DNA of 64,000 bases from Heracleum sosnowskyi. Lineage: Eukaryota; Streptophyta; Magnoliopsida; Apiales; Apiaceae. This document shows positions 45,601-55,400 of this stretch, piece by piece. The notes beneath the pieces are model-generated. The model was not told where the DNA came from. It did no database searches and was given only the letters and a program-made list of their open reading frames with translations. The position numbers and the translations under genes are program-made. Each line of letters begins with the position of its first letter. Within the stretch, counting starts at the first letter, position 1. The stretch is from the NCBI GenBank assembly GCA_030848705.1, contig CM061240.1, forward strand, positions 15,767,001 through 15,831,000, given 5' to 3'.

Positions 45601-46719
45601 CATAATTTTGTGTACAAACTCTTCAAAGCTTTGTATGGACTAAAGCAAGCACCCAGGGCATGGTATGACACACTTTCCACCTTTCTTCTGGAAAACCAGT
45701 TTACCAGAGGAGTGGTGGACAAGACACTTTTCTACAAACATCATGGCAAGGACATCATTCTGGTACAAATCTATGTGGATGACATCATTTTTGGTTCTAC
45801 AAATGAGAAGCTGTGTGAGAAGTTTTCCCATCTCATGAGCAACAAATATGAGATGAGCATGATGGGAGAACTGTCATTCTTTCTGGGGTTACAAATTCTT
45901 CAACAAACTGATGGAATCTTCATAAGTCAAGCTAAGTATATCAAGGAACTTCTCAAAAAGTTCAACTTGGAAGATTCATCTCCTGCAAAGACACCAATGT
46001 CCACAGCAACTAGTCTGGATCTTGATCCTAAAGGAAAGAAAATTGACTCAAGCACCTATAGAGGCATGGTAGGATCCCTCCTATACCTAACTGCTAGCAG
46101 ACCTGACATCATGTTTGCTACATGTCTCTGTGCAAGGTTTCAAAGTGATCCAAAGGAGTCACACTTGGTAGCCATCAAGAGAATATTTAGATACTTAAAA
46201 GGCATTCCTAACCTAGGCCTTTGGTATCCTAAGAATACTGGATTTGATCTAATTGGTTACTCAGACTCAGACTATGCTGGATGCAAGATTGACAGAAAGA
46301 GTACTACTGGTAGCTGTCAATTTCTTGGTGGAAGATTGGTCTCATGGTTTAGCAAGAAGCAGCATTCAGTTTCTACCTCAACTGCAGAAGCTGAGTACAT
46401 TGCTGCAGGCAGTTGCTGTGCACAAATTCTATGGATGAAAAGTCAACTTCTAGATTATGGTCTAGTGTTAAGAGAAATTCCTATTTACTGTGACAACACT
46501 AGTGCCATAGCCATCTCAGACAATCCAGTTCAACACTCTAGGACAAAGCACATTGATATAAGACATCACTTTATCAGAGAGCATGTTGAACAAGGAACTG
46601 TGAAGCTGATTTATGTCCCAACTGACAAGCAACTTGCTGACATCTTCACTAAGCCATTGGATGAAGCAACCTTCAACAGGTTGGTAAGTGAATTGGGAAT
46701 GCTGAATCTGGTATGTTAA
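42690..46719 (+). pseudogene. pol: pol of element C, interrupted in integrase by a hAT element
   Basis: Protease DSGCSRHMT, integrase zinc domain (HRKLSHLN...CEDCQMGK) and integrase catalytic motifs (HMDLFGPV, RSDNGTEF, QQNGVVERKN) are encoded up to FWAEA, where the 773-bp element at 43694-44466 intervenes. After it the frame continues with the rest of integrase, RT (YVDDI at about 45772-45786) and RNase H (SDSDYAG, STAEAEYIA, DNTSAI) to TAA 46717-46719. Apart from the insertion and its 8-bp duplication I see no frameshift or stop. The apparent ATG-like start at 44455 is inside the hAT terminus and is not a real start. Confidence 0.93.
43694..44466. mobile_element. Non-autonomous hAT element, 773 bp, inside pol of C
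   Basis: Termini TAGGGCTGTCAATGGATC and GATCCATTGACAGCCCTA are exact inverses, flanked by the 8-bp duplication GCTGAAGC (43686-43693, 44467-44474). Eight-bp duplications and A/GGGCTGTCAA-type ends are typical of hAT MITEs. Both subterminal regions are packed with GATCCGATCC or its complement (about 43710-43880 and 44300-44460), resembling the subterminal repeats that hAT transposases bind. The centre is AT-rich and has no transposase. Confidence 0.93.
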
Positions 46720-47123
46720 TTTACTAAGGTTTCTAAATTTTCAATTCTTATTGAAGCTCATGACAGCAACTTCAAACCTGCTGTCAAGAGAAGTTACTGT
46801 CTACTTGGTTTATGTCTGTTATGTGACAGCATGTGTTGATTTGACTTTTCATGTCAGTATTTTGTGCCAGTCTCATACTTTTAAACCGTGTATGACTTTA
46901 ATGTGGTTATCCGTTAAGTTTGAGAGTTAAAAATCTGTTCCATTGGACTTTCACACTCTTTTGCATTAATCTGTAGGATTAAAGGAGGACACGACCATTA
47001 ATTACTTTTGTGGTAGTTGTATGGGTACTCTAACTGTTGACCATTAGACTTTGATCCTTAGACGGTTTTGCCTATAAATTAACCTTAGGTTTCACCAGTC
47101 TGCTCTCAGTTTTAAAGTAAATA
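46720..47123. promoter_or_regulatory. Spacer after pol of C with ACTGTCA motifs and a TATA box
   Basis: CATGACAGCAAC, CTGCTGTCAAG, TTACTGTCTAC and GTGACAGCATG occur at 46760-46835, and CTATAAAT at 47072-47079, 45-50 bp upstream of the ATG of the 86-codon ORF. No gene otherwise. Confidence 0.45.
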
Positions 47124-47384
47124 ATGGAAAACAAAGTAGGAATCGAAGTTGGTCTAAAGAAGTGTGATAGTGAACCCGACAATGAAGAGATCGATGAGCT
47201 CTTTGAAATGCTGTTGGACGCCATGGATGAGATAGACGAGGAAAAGGAGGCCAAGGCTAAGGAAGAGGAGGCCAAGACTATGGAAGAAGAGAAGGAGCTT
47301 CAGGCACTTCTTGAAAAAGAAGGCCGCTCTGAAGAAGAGATTAAGGAAGAAGTCTTAGAACTAGTTGATAAAATCATAGAATGA
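47124..47384 (+). CDS. Small acidic coiled-coil ORF of element C (86 aa)
   Basis: An ATG frame of 86 codons (AATAATGGAAAAC context), very rich in Glu, Asp, Lys and Leu, predicted wholly alpha-helical after residue 20 (EEIDELFEMLLDAMDEIDEE, then repeated KEEE/MEEEK). No known domain recognised. It lies between pol and the env-position ORF, has its own TATA-like box 50 bp upstream, and has no counterpart in the same spacers of A or B. It could be an accessory protein, a captured host gene fragment, or an upstream exon of the env-position protein. The overlapping minus-strand Ser-rich frame (47072-47275) is a shadow of the GAG/GAA codons. Confidence 0.5.
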   Translation: MENKVGIEVGLKKCDSEPDNEEIDELFEMLLDAMDEIDEEKEAKAKEEEAKTMEEEKELQALLEKEGRSEEEIKEEVLELVDKIIE

Positions 47385-48050
47385 TGTACTCAATGTTCAA
47401 TATTAATGATTTTATTAACAATAATAAAAGTTCCTGTTTATGTGGTTACTGAGTTTATGACTTGTCTGTGTAACTTGCTTAATATCTGTGTTTGAAAGAT
47501 TACATTGCTAAATTCATATTCTGTTAATTTTAGGTTAAGTATATGAGCAACGCATTCTAATTAGTTCCTGACAGAAACAATTTCCCATTTAAATTACTGT
47601 CACAAAGAAGGATACTGTCCCGTGTCTCTTGACAGCAACCTTCTTGACAGCAGGGAAAGACTTTCTGTCACGACCTTTAAAGGATACTGTCACTCAAATG
47701 CTTAACGGTGACAGCATGTTTTTGCGCAATAGTTGCTGTCGCGCAAAACCTACTGTCACCACCACTTATTACTGACAGATTGTTTCTAGCGCACAGGTTA
47801 CTGTCAACAATAGTGGACCGTTGTAATTGGATATTCACCCCACGATTGACAGTGAATAACGGGCAGTAACTCACGTGTTAAGAGAGTGGGTTAAGACACG
47901 TCCTTTAACTCCACTTTTTGAGCAAACGTTTGAGATACCCATATTTATTCTCCAGTTACTCAGACATATCACTCTCACAAAACTCAAGGCAAAATACTTT
48001 TCTTCAAGCAAAAAGCTACTTTCTCACTTTCTTCTTTTCTTGAAATCTCA
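47385..48050. promoter_or_regulatory. Second spacer of C: dense ACTGTCA/TGACAG array, G-box and TATA-like box
   Basis: About fifteen motif copies occur between 47568 and 47860 (TTGACAGCA, ATACTGTCAC, GGTGACAGC, TTGCTGTCGC and others, both strands). A G-box CACGTG is at 47872-47877 and TATTTATT at about 47942. A CT-rich leader then runs to AATCTCAATGGCC at 48049. The TATA-like box is about 109 bp before the ATG, the same distance as in B. Confidence 0.5.
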
Positions 48051-49675
48051 ATGGCCCCCAAACAGACTCTCTCTCAAACAAACTTTGCTGGCATCTTTTC
48101 CCCAAATGATGCTGGTGAAGGTTTCAAAGGACTAGTGTTTTTCTTGAACAAGTCCTATCTCGGTTATGCCATAACCTCAACCCCCATTCTCGACTTAGAC
48201 AGACTTGAGGCGTTTTGGCAAACTGCTGTTGCTCAAACTGAGGGTGAGAACCCTGGTATTCAATTCACAATCTCTGGGGCAACAATACATTCTCACAGCT
48301 GAGGTCATCAATACTGCTCTTGGAATTACACTGGAAGCAGACCAAAACTTTGCTCCACTTGCTAATGATGACACTCTGAAGAAGCTCTTCTTGAAGATTG
48401 GGTATGCAGGCCCTATTCTCGAAGAGGGAACAACCAAGTGGTACCCGTCTAGTGAAATGGACATGAAGTATCTAAGGAAGGAGTGGAGCATGATATTTGA
48501 TGCAATGGTCAAGGTGTTCTCTACCAAGTCCACAGGCTGGAATGGGATACCCTCCTACATCAAGAAACTGACACATTCTCTTGTCCATGGATACAAGGTG
48601 AATGTTGGAGCTCTCCTCATGGCACAACTCACAGCTGCCATAGGTAAGAAGGTATCACACTACCCTCGCTTTCTTATGTTGTGCATTAATTCATTCTGTG
48701 ATTTTAATGATGCTGCTCCTCGTTTAGAGGCTTGCTCAGTTTTGAAAAAGAACACACACACACTATTATCATCACAAAATCTCAATGCACATATTCCAAT
48801 TTGTTTCACTCAGCACATGGTTGATCAAGTGTCCAACCTTGATTATCCATTACCTTCTGGTTATGATTCTTTTTCTCTTGAGAATGAAACTGAATTAGAC
48901 CCAAATTCAGTTAACCCCCATTCAACACCATACACTCAGCCTAGGCCCTCTAGACTTCCCAAAGCCCAAAGAGAAGCCTTGCAAGAATCCAGAAAAAGAT
49001 CCTTAGAAGTTGATGTTGGTGGTAGCTCTGTTAGTCAAGAGGGAGACACTGCACCTAGTGCAGCAAATAAGGAAGGTAGTCAAATAGAACCCACAGTGGT
49101 TCCCCCTGAGCCTAAGAAGAAGAGAGCTAGGAGGACCAAAACCACTGTCAGCCACCCTGCAGTCTCCCAAAAGACTGTAGAGGAAACCAGGGAAATAAAC
49201 TCCTCCCTAGATGTGCCTTCTCAACAAGGGACATCTATTGAAATTGGCCTGTCTCCCAAGGCACCCTGTACAGAGTCTGCACAAACTCATGGTTCCCAAC
49301 CTGAGATACCCCCACTTGAAGAAACACACAGTGAGTTAGGGCACAATGAGGATTTCTCTACTCCTATTGATGGTTCACATGTTTCATCTGTGAATCAGCC
49401 CCCACTCTCTACTACACTTTCACCTTCTTCATTCCCTACACATTCTTTTGTTTCTTCTCCACAACCTAGAGAAGGGGACAGTCCCAACCCTTCAGGTTTT
49501 GATCATCCATCTCCAATCATGGATGAGCCCCCATCTAGTGGTCCACAAGAACCCATTTCTCAAAGTGAGATGGACACCACTCCTCCAAACACTGAGCTAG
49601 GGCAAAGTGGTATTTTGTCAGAAAATGAAACAGCCAACACTTTGTCTGATCTCCAAGGAGCATCTTACCTTCAGG

Positions 49676-49875
49676 AAGATGCTGTCACAGCCTCTGTTGC
49701 TGTCAAAGACACTGGGGATGCTACTGTCCTGGACACAGCTACTGTCAAAGGTGGAGAGAAAGATACTGTCACTACAGAACCTACTGTCACTCCACCTCCC
49801 AAAGATGCTGTCATGCCAGAACCTGCTGTCCAGACTCCAACTGACAGTACCATTCCTACTCAAGATGCTGTCCAG
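49676..49875 (+). repeat. In-frame ACTGTC/GCTGTC repeats in env-position ORF of C, block 1
   Basis: GATGCTGTC, GCTACTGTC, GATACTGTC, CCTACTGTC and similar, about ten copies. All have GTC read as Val, giving (D/A/P)(T/A)V peptides. Confidence 0.7.
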
Positions 49876-51774
49876 CCCTCCCAGCCTGATTTTGATGCTG
49901 TACTTGTTGAGGATGCCTCTGATGATGACCTACCTCTTGCCAAACTCCTAAAGGTACATTCTAAATCTTCTCCTTCCATGCATGTTAGTACTGCTCATAC
50001 CCATGCATCTAGGTTGAGTGAGGGTGTGCAAAAGAAAATAGAGATAAAAGAAAAGAGAGGTGAGCATAAAAATGAGAGGCAGCCAAATGAGCTGGCAAAA
50101 GGAGAGGGACTTGAGCATGTCCAGAGAGATATTGAGGGAGCCCACACTATTCAGGCACTAGGCCTTGAGAGTCAAACTGTGAGGGGTGATGAGATCACTC
50201 AAAAACACCCTGAGAGTGTGAGAACCCCCATAGCCTCCAAGCCCCTGTCTTTTCCTTCCCCTCCAAGAAGGTTAAGGTCTGGTGGCCCCTCTGCTACTTT
50301 TGGTAACAGGATTGCAGCTCTTGAAGGACAGTGTGCTACTTTGGACTCCAAACTGGACTCTCTCTCTCTCAACTAGTGGTTGATGGTTTTGCTGCTACTC
50401 AACTCTCTATTCAGTTCCTTACTGACCTGGTAGCTGCCAACTCAACTAAGGGGGAGAAGGTAGCAAGATCAGAATCATTGCCTATTCAAGAATCAGGTGG
50501 AACTCAGGGGGAGCCTGTAGCTGTGGAGACCAGAGGGGGAGCTAAAAGGAAAGCAATGTCTAAGGGGGAGCAAGTCAAACCAAGCAGTGCAAAACCACAG
50601 GATAAAGCTGAAAAGTCTGTTGAAGTGGAAATGGATGGAGAAAGGGTGTTAATGTCAAAGGAAACTCAAGATGCATTGCAAAGAAGACCTGCATCTAGAC
50701 ATCCAATCTTGCCTCCTGTGGTGATTAGAGAACCTACTCCAGAAACTCAAGAAACTGCTTTACAGAATAAATGGAGAGAAATGGAGGAACAAAACAAACT
50801 TGGGAAAGGTAAAGGGAAACTGCCTGAATCCATTCATGGTGGAATTATTTGGACAAATGGCACTGAATTTGATCAAGAGGAAGCCAATGTCTTGATGGTG
50901 GATTACAGGGAGAGCACATTACACAACCATGACAGTAAGTTTAGCAGTTTGGTGGAAGAAGCAATGAATGCTCCTAGCAACCGTCCAACCAACACCACAA
51001 AACTGTTAAAGGAACAAATTACTAGTGTCAGTGTAATGGTGAATGATGAGAAAAGATGGGCTGTAAGTATTTATCTCACTTCTGGCATATCTTATTTCAT
51101 CACAATGCAGCTATTGCAGAGTCTGCCAGCAAAGGTGTTGTGTGCTTTGAAGGGAATGATCAGGGCAACTCAAACACCATTCAATGAAATATTGGATATG
51201 CAAATCCAGAACCTGATCACACAGAAGCTACCTGAAGTCTACTCAAATCCACCAAGTGTTTTTTACAGATCCAAAACTAAGGATGGCACAAGAAGGAACA
51301 GCTTCATGAATTTGGGTAGCCCATCCAGAATGGAAACCAAGTCAATTATGAAGGTACTAGATGGAATACTCAGTTCAAATGCCAATCCAGGAAGAGTTCA
51401 TGCTGTTCAAGAAATCTACAAAATGCTGGTGTTGAGAGACAAGGCACTGGGAGCTAGAATGAAGGAGCTAATCACTAGAGCCAATGCCAAAAGAAATGAT
51501 CAAGGTGGAAGTTGCTTCTATAACATTCCTCCCCATGATGATGATGATGATGATGAAGATGGTGAGGATGGAAGTGGTGAAGCTTCTGGAAATGCTGGAA
51601 ATGCTGGTGGAAGTAATTCTGGGAATACTGGTATTCAATCCCAGAATGAAGGCAATGAAGAAACTCCTAGCCAGGAAAAGAAAGATGCTGGTGCAACAGA
51701 TGAAGAGGAGTCAAGAATACTGGAAGCTTTGGAGGCAAGCATTCTTAGATGTGCTATTGACTGCATAAATGCTG

Positions 51775-51910
51775 AAAAAGATACTGTCACCAAAGGTACT
51801 GTCGACAAGGATACTGTCATAGAAGATGCTGTCTTGGAAGATGCTGTCGACAAGGGTACTGTCAAGGAAGGTTCTGTCAAGGATGAAGCCAAGGCTACTG
51901 TCAAGTCCAA
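51775..51910 (+). repeat. In-frame ACTGTC/GCTGTC repeats in env-position ORF of C, block 2
   Basis: Nine copies of a 15-18 bp unit of the form AAGGATACTGTC, encoding KDTV, KGTV, EDAV and EGSV steps. More regular than block 1. Confidence 0.8.
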
Positions 51911-53191
51911 AAGACTGAAAGCTAAATCTAAGGCATGGTTTTCTAGACAGAAACCTACAGGGAAGCACAAGTACTCAGGAAAGGAAAAGGCCACTGGATT
52001 TGGCAGGAATCTCAAAAAGCCAATTCAATCAATTCCTCCCAACAGTCTCAAGATTCAACAAATGCAATCAAGAGAAATCAAGAGCATTGAGGTTAAGCTG
52101 GATGCAAATCAAGAGGCCACTGAGTACATTCTGTGGTGGGAAGAATCAAGGTCAGCCAAGATTGACAAGGACTTCAATCTGGTAGCCACATCAACCAAGA
52201 AAAGTACATCAACCATAGATAAAAGAAGAATTGATTTCTTCTACCTGGAAAGAATGGTAGAGTTGCTGGAGAGCTATGATGATGTTTCAAAGGCTGTCAT
52301 GGAACATGTTCTAAAATATCAGGCAGATAGGGATGCTGAATTTTATCAGAAATTTGGCTATAACTTTGCAGATTTTGATGATGCTGATATTCTTACTGAT
52401 CTCCCAGCCTCTCCTATACCATACCACTGGTACTATGAGTTTGATGATTTACCCACAGAAGAAGGGCAAACCCAACCAACTAAAGAAGGGGAACCCAAGC
52501 CAAGAAAACAACCTGAATCTTCTGAATATTCTCAAACTCAGTCAGAACTTGATAAGAAGGAAGCTGAATTACTGGAAAAACACAAGGCCTCTAACAAGGC
52601 AGAAAGTGAAGCTCCAAATTATCAACCATATATGCTGGAAAATCCCCTAAGAGTCAAGTTCCTAAAAGAAGAAATATATGTTTGCAGCTTTCATAAGCTT
52701 AAAACATCCACTCTGAAGGATTTACAGTATATGGTAGCTGGTTCAATTCATCCCTTGGAACAGATTTGTTCTGATGAGATAGAGAAGTTATTGGAAGGGA
52801 GAAAAGGAGAAGACTCAAAACTGGACAAGCAAAGAAGGAAGTCTCTCAATGCTTATCCTGGAAGTAGATTCAAGCTCATTAATGAAGAACTTCATTTCAG
52901 AACCTATCCATATGATATAGAGCAATGGCTGAATCTCAGGGATGTTAGTTCTCTCATATCCCCTTCCATAAAGAAGATCATTGATGAAGTAGAGGATGAT
53001 GCAGTGTCTGCTGCTGAAATTTCTCTTGTAGAAAGTCTAAGAAGCTGCTTGGCAGAAGCTCTCAAAAGAGAGGATGCAGCAAGACAGAAGAGGAGATCTC
53101 AAGCTAAGTGAAAATTCTTAAATTCTGATCTTGTTAGTTAAGTTGTCAGCACATATTGTAAATTTGTTGTTATTTTCCATAAAAACAAATT

Positions 53192-53199
53192 GGGGGAGA
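53192..53199 (+). other. Polypurine tract of element C
   Basis: GGGGGAGA followed by T and then TGTTGGG, the 3' LTR start. Same form as in A and B. Confidence 0.9.
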
Positions 53200-53200
53200 T

Positions 53201-54258
53201 TGTTGGGATTTATGGGTGATAGCATTGAAATAACTTAACTTTGATTGTACTTAAATTTTCAAATTAAGTAGAACATACTGTCATAGCCAAAGTATGTTCT
53301 TGTAATCAGTATGTAATGTTATTCTAGTTGTATTGTTTGAAAGAAGTTCACTTATGTGTTCAAGCCTCAAAGAATGCTTTTTGGATGACAACATGAATAA
53401 AGGTTACTGTCCTAAAGCTGTGACAGTAAGATTACAAGAAGACAGAATGTTGCAAGTCACGACAGCATATTCACTCTGACAGCAACATTGGCGGAACACT
53501 ACGCGACATCAACTATTGCCCTCGACAGCAAGTTTGGGATCCTCGACAGCACTCTATGCGGGGAACTCATACTGTCACCAAAAGATCATTCCTGTGACAG
53601 CAAGCTTTGCGGCAAAAGTAACTGTCTCAATAAAGATCCTTATGCTAGGTATCTTTCTCAGTCAAATCCCGTGACAGTTTAAATGTTCAAGAAACAGGCG
53701 TGATGCAGTATCCCTAAGCTGCACCAAGTCTGCAAGACTCCGACAGAAGCTTCAAGCACTGCAAAACAAAAGCGAATCAATTCAAGAGCAAGGTCAAGTC
53801 TTTATCTGCTGAATTGGTTTAGCTGGAAATGGAATGAATCTAGGTTGCTTTCTTTGTAATGTATATCTGACATGTTAGCAATTTAGGAAAGTCACATGGG
53901 TAAGACAATCTGTAAGAAGCTGCCACTTGACAGTGATAACAGCTTCACAAACCCGTGACTGATAGTGATAGGGTTAGTCTTATACCTACTATCAATTCAT
54001 TCTAGAATTGTAACGAAGACAAGCAAGTGTCTTTGAAGAAAACCCGAAGCTCGAGAATTCTTTCTTGAGGTTGTAGCAACACTTTACAAAATAAATAAAA
54101 CATTTATTTTGTGAATCTTGTTCTTACTGAATACTGTTCGTGATTGCATATATTGCTGATAACGTTTAATCTTGATTTTAGTTGTTGAAATTTAGATTGA
54201 ATTTTATCAGTATTGCATTCATCCCCCCCCCCCCTTCTGCAATACACAAGGACTAACA
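53201..54258 (+). repeat. 3' LTR of element C (1058 bp)
   Basis: Uninterrupted copy of the LTR split at 24989-25469 and 39431-40007. It shows directly that B is inserted at GACAG-TTTA: here GACAGTTTAAATG is continuous. Followed by ACTCG and then by the remainder of tandem copy 2. Confidence 0.96.
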
Positions 54259-54263
54259 ACTCG

Positions 54264-54646
54264 ATTATTATGATTGATCATCATTCTACAAATACGTGCT
54301 ATATAATCTTCGCACTATTTGTTCCATTAGTAATTACATTCTTACACTTTTAAGAAAACTATTGGAATATCATTGTTTTAAGATTAATTCAAATAGTTTT
54401 TCGTTGGTTGAGTCTAACATTTTACTTTTTATAGGTATTACTTTTTAATTCTTAAATTTATATAAATTCAAACTTGAACACTCAATTGAGATTTTGTTAG
54501 TATAACGAAAGATGAAGTAATTATATTTTGGTTTTACAAATTGTTTAATTTGATGTAATAACAAATTTACTAAAATGTGACAACGTTTTATAATTTACGA
54601 TTTGAAAGGTAACTTATAAGAATGGATATAAGTAACCCTAACTAAA
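54264..54646. repeat. 1.43-kb tandem repeat, copy 2, right part
   Basis: Continues copy 2 after element C and matches about 23553-23938 of copy 1 with few substitutions. No gene. Confidence 0.92.
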
Positions 54647-55400
54647 GACGAACGAATCTTATCGAACTTGAGCAAGTTCTTGTCGAAAGGAACAATGTTC
54701 GATAATATTATCAAACGAATTTTTTTTGTTCGAATTCGACTTCGATAATATATCAAACCGAAGTTATTCAGTTTGAAGCAAGTTGAACTCAAAATATTCT
54801 CGAACTGTTCACTACTCCCTCCGTTTCAAAATATTAGTCCACTTTTAAAAAATTACGCATATTAAGAAAATTTAATGTTGTTAAGAAAATTACATTTGTT
54901 ATGCATTAATTGAAATTAATATGTGGAATGGAGTTGATCTTGGAAATATAAAATAGAGGTAGTAGAGTTGATCTTGGAAATATAAAATAGAGGCAATAGA
55001 GTTGATCTTGGAAATATAAATTAGAGAAAAAGTTACATTGAAAGTTGAAGTGGACAACTAAGTTGAAACAATTTTTTTTTCAAAAGTGGACTACTATTTT
55101 GAAACGGAGGGAGTATTATTTATAAAAACAAAATATTTTAACACTCGAAATTGAGCAATACTTTAACGAATTGAACAATGTTCGACAATTTTATTGAGTA
55201 TATTTTGTTATCTAAAATTTTGTTCCATAACATATCAAATATCGAGTTTAGACCGAAACAGACTCAAATAAACTTATTGAATAGTTAAATTCGTCTACAA
55301 TGTTCATTAGATTATAAAAGTAAAAAAAATTGTCAAGTACTTATAATTGTTTGAAAAATAATGATAAATATTTGGTTGCTTGAAAATTGATTTTCAGATA
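54647..55400. repeat. 1.43-kb tandem repeat, copy 3, truncated
   Basis: Starts GACGAACGAATC and follows copy 2 up to TTGATTTTCAGATA (about 55400), after which the sequence diverges. It has a small local duplication (GTAGAGTTGATCTTGG-like) inside the MITE. Confidence 0.9.
54815..55113. mobile_element. Stowaway-type MITE (tandem copy 3)
   Basis: 299 bp, termini CTCCCTCCGTTTCAAAATA and TATTTTGAAACGGAGGGAG, TA on both sides. It is 27 bp longer than the copy at 24106 because of an internal duplication. Confidence 0.9.

Larger units (their letters stand above)
48051..53111 (+). pseudogene. env-position ORF of element C, two frameshifts
   Basis: About 1686 codons, homologous in position and N-terminal domain to the ORFs of A and B (HYPRFLMLCI at about 48660). 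ATG 48051 (CTCAATGGCCCCC) matches the B start. The first frameshift lies in a G run near 48277, where one extra base moves translation to the frame that stays open to 50376. The second lies in a CT dinucleotide run near 50358-50368, after which the frame ending at 53111 continues. Both breaks are slippage-type indels in simple sequence and look recent. Ser/Pro-rich middle, Asp/Glu-rich patch at about 51530-51560, helical Lys/Glu-rich C-terminus. KDTV-type repeats occur at about 49680-49860 and 51775-51910. Confidence 0.82.
24989..54258 (+). mobile_element. Sirevirus-type Ty1/copia retrotransposon, element C (split by B and a hAT element)
   Basis: The span contains element C plus the nested element B (25470-39425) and the hAT element (43694-44466). 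Without them C is about 14.5 kb. Both LTRs are 1058 bp and differ at about nine positions by eye. Target duplications are GCTCG (24984-24988) and ACTCG (54259-54263), 4 of 5 matching; the empty site in tandem copy 1 reads GGCTCGATT. C carries gag, pol, a unique 86-codon ORF, an env-position ORF, and an ACTGTCA/TGACAG motif family that permeates LTR, spacer and coding sequence. Confidence 0.95.

Noticed and set aside
47072..47275. Minus-strand Ser-rich ORF with repeated SSIS
   Set aside because: Shadow of the Glu-rich 86-codon ORF.
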